NCBI GenBank assembly: GCA_937958345.1
Contig: CALGNW010000347.1
Coordinates: 1 to 6,598 of the forward strand
DNA: 6,598 bases
Reading direction: 5' to 3'
Origin: an uncultured Neomegalonema sp.
Lineage (GTDB): Bacteria > Pseudomonadota > Alphaproteobacteria > Rhodobacterales > Rhodobacteraceae
A program made the position numbers and the translations under genes. Positions 6,343 through 6,598 of this stretch are shown here, in pieces. The notes beneath the pieces are model-generated. The model was not told the origin of the DNA and made no database searches. It saw only the letters and a list, made by a program, of their open reading frames with translations. Positions within the stretch are counted from its first letter, which is position 1; each line of letters begins with the position of its first letter.

Positions 6343-6372
6343 AACATAAAATGAACAAATAAGATAAGTCAA
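6343..6372 (-). promoter_or_regulatory. Candidate sigma-70-type promoter for the 248-residue protein gene
   Basis: On the minus strand TTGACT (6367-6372) is followed after 18 nt by TATGTT (6343-6348), in a locally AT-rich stretch that contrasts with the GC-rich surroundings. The predicted transcript would start near 6336 and give a leader of about 20 nt before the ATG at 6314. The -10 matches four of six consensus bases. This is read by eye, without scoring. Confidence 0.5.
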
Positions 6373-6390
6373 GACAGATTTTCCCCACCG

Positions 6391-6449
6391 CGCGCTGCAC
6401 GTTCTTCCCGGCGCACCCATCGGGACGGCCCCTGCGGCGGCGCAGCGCG
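6391..6449. other. Inverted repeats in a GC-rich non-coding stretch
   Basis: CGCGCTGC (6391-6398) and GCAGCGCG (6442-6449) are a perfect 8-bp inverted repeat with a 43-nt spacer. Inside lie CCCG (6407-6410) and CGGG (6421-6424). An alternative hairpin CTGCG/CGCAG (6432-6445) competes with the right outer arm. The stretch lies between the end of the upstream minus-strand gene (6477) and the candidate promoter. No T run is present, so a simple intrinsic terminator is not indicated. In a GC-rich genome such pairs can occur by chance. Confidence 0.35.
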
Positions 6450-6476
6450 ACGTTTCGGAGGATCGCCCCGACCGCC

Positions 6477-6598
6477 CTAAATCCGGGCCATCAACTCCGG
6501 CCCGTCGGCACGGGCGCTGCCGACCGCCGCACCGACCTCGTAAAATGCAAAATACGCGTTGGCGGCGGGTTTCATCAGCAACGCCGCGCCTTTGCCTT
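6477..6598 (-). CDS. C-terminal end of an unidentified protein (truncated by window edge)
   Basis: Reading the minus strand, a frame open from the window edge runs for 39 complete codons to a TAG at 6477-6479. The deduced end is GKGAALLMKPAANAYFAFYE followed by VGAAVGSARADGPELMARI. The codons favour G or C in the third position as in the other genes here, and the peptide composition is protein-like with a probable helix, so I take it as a real gene end. I cannot assign a family from 39 residues. The stop lies about 160 bp before the start of the 248-residue protein gene on the same strand. Since that gene has its own candidate promoter, the two are probably separate units. Confidence 0.6.
   Translation of the reverse strand, partial: GKGAALLMKPAANAYFAFYEVGAAVGSARADGPELMARI

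Overview
The window looks like chromosomal or large-plasmid DNA of a GC-rich alphaproteobacterium, most likely of the Rhodobacterales/Roseobacter type. The reasons are high GC at third codon positions, a denitrification-type NosR/NirI-family gene followed by an ApbE-like gene, an RTX-repeat secreted protein, and dispersed GC-rich palindromic repeats of the 'GTCCCCGC...GCGGGGAC' kind. The assignment is inference from gene content; the window contains no rRNA or tRNA.

Layout. Positions 1-2518 hold a minus-strand operon: a NosR/NirI-family membrane flavo-iron-sulfur protein (437-2518), then after 2 nt the N-terminal half of a NosX/NirX-type ApbE flavin transferase (1-434, cut by the window edge). 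The two fit together. ApbE-type enzymes attach FMN to a threonine in a DxxTxAT motif, and that motif is present in the upstream protein, which would then pass electrons through membrane CxxxCP motifs and ferredoxin-like clusters to nitrous-oxide or nitrite respiration. A divergent gap of about 220 bp separates this operon from a plus-strand gene (2742-5288). That gene encodes an 848-residue secreted protein with a Sec signal peptide, a large domain that looks like a polysaccharide lyase or alpha/alpha-toroid enzyme, and about six C-terminal RTX calcium-binding nonapeptides. A possible 9-bp hairpin covers its ribosome-binding site.

Positions 5289-5567 hold no gene. They contain two copies of a composite palindromic repeat, one carrying 34 extra bases flanked by a 5-bp repeat, and a small hairpin that may terminate the gene on the other side. 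Positions 5568-6314 (minus) encode a 248-residue, strongly basic protein of unknown function, with a good ribosome-binding site and a candidate sigma-70-type promoter. The region 6373-6476 is GC-rich, non-coding and has inverted repeats. The last 122 bases (minus) appear to be the C-terminal end of an unidentified protein.

I saw no insertion sequence, CRISPR array, phage gene or RNA gene, and nothing that amounts to a clear new multi-gene system. The most unusual points are the direct NosR-to-ApbE order without nosZ, the Sec-signal plus RTX enzyme, its masked ribosome-binding site, and the nested repeat.
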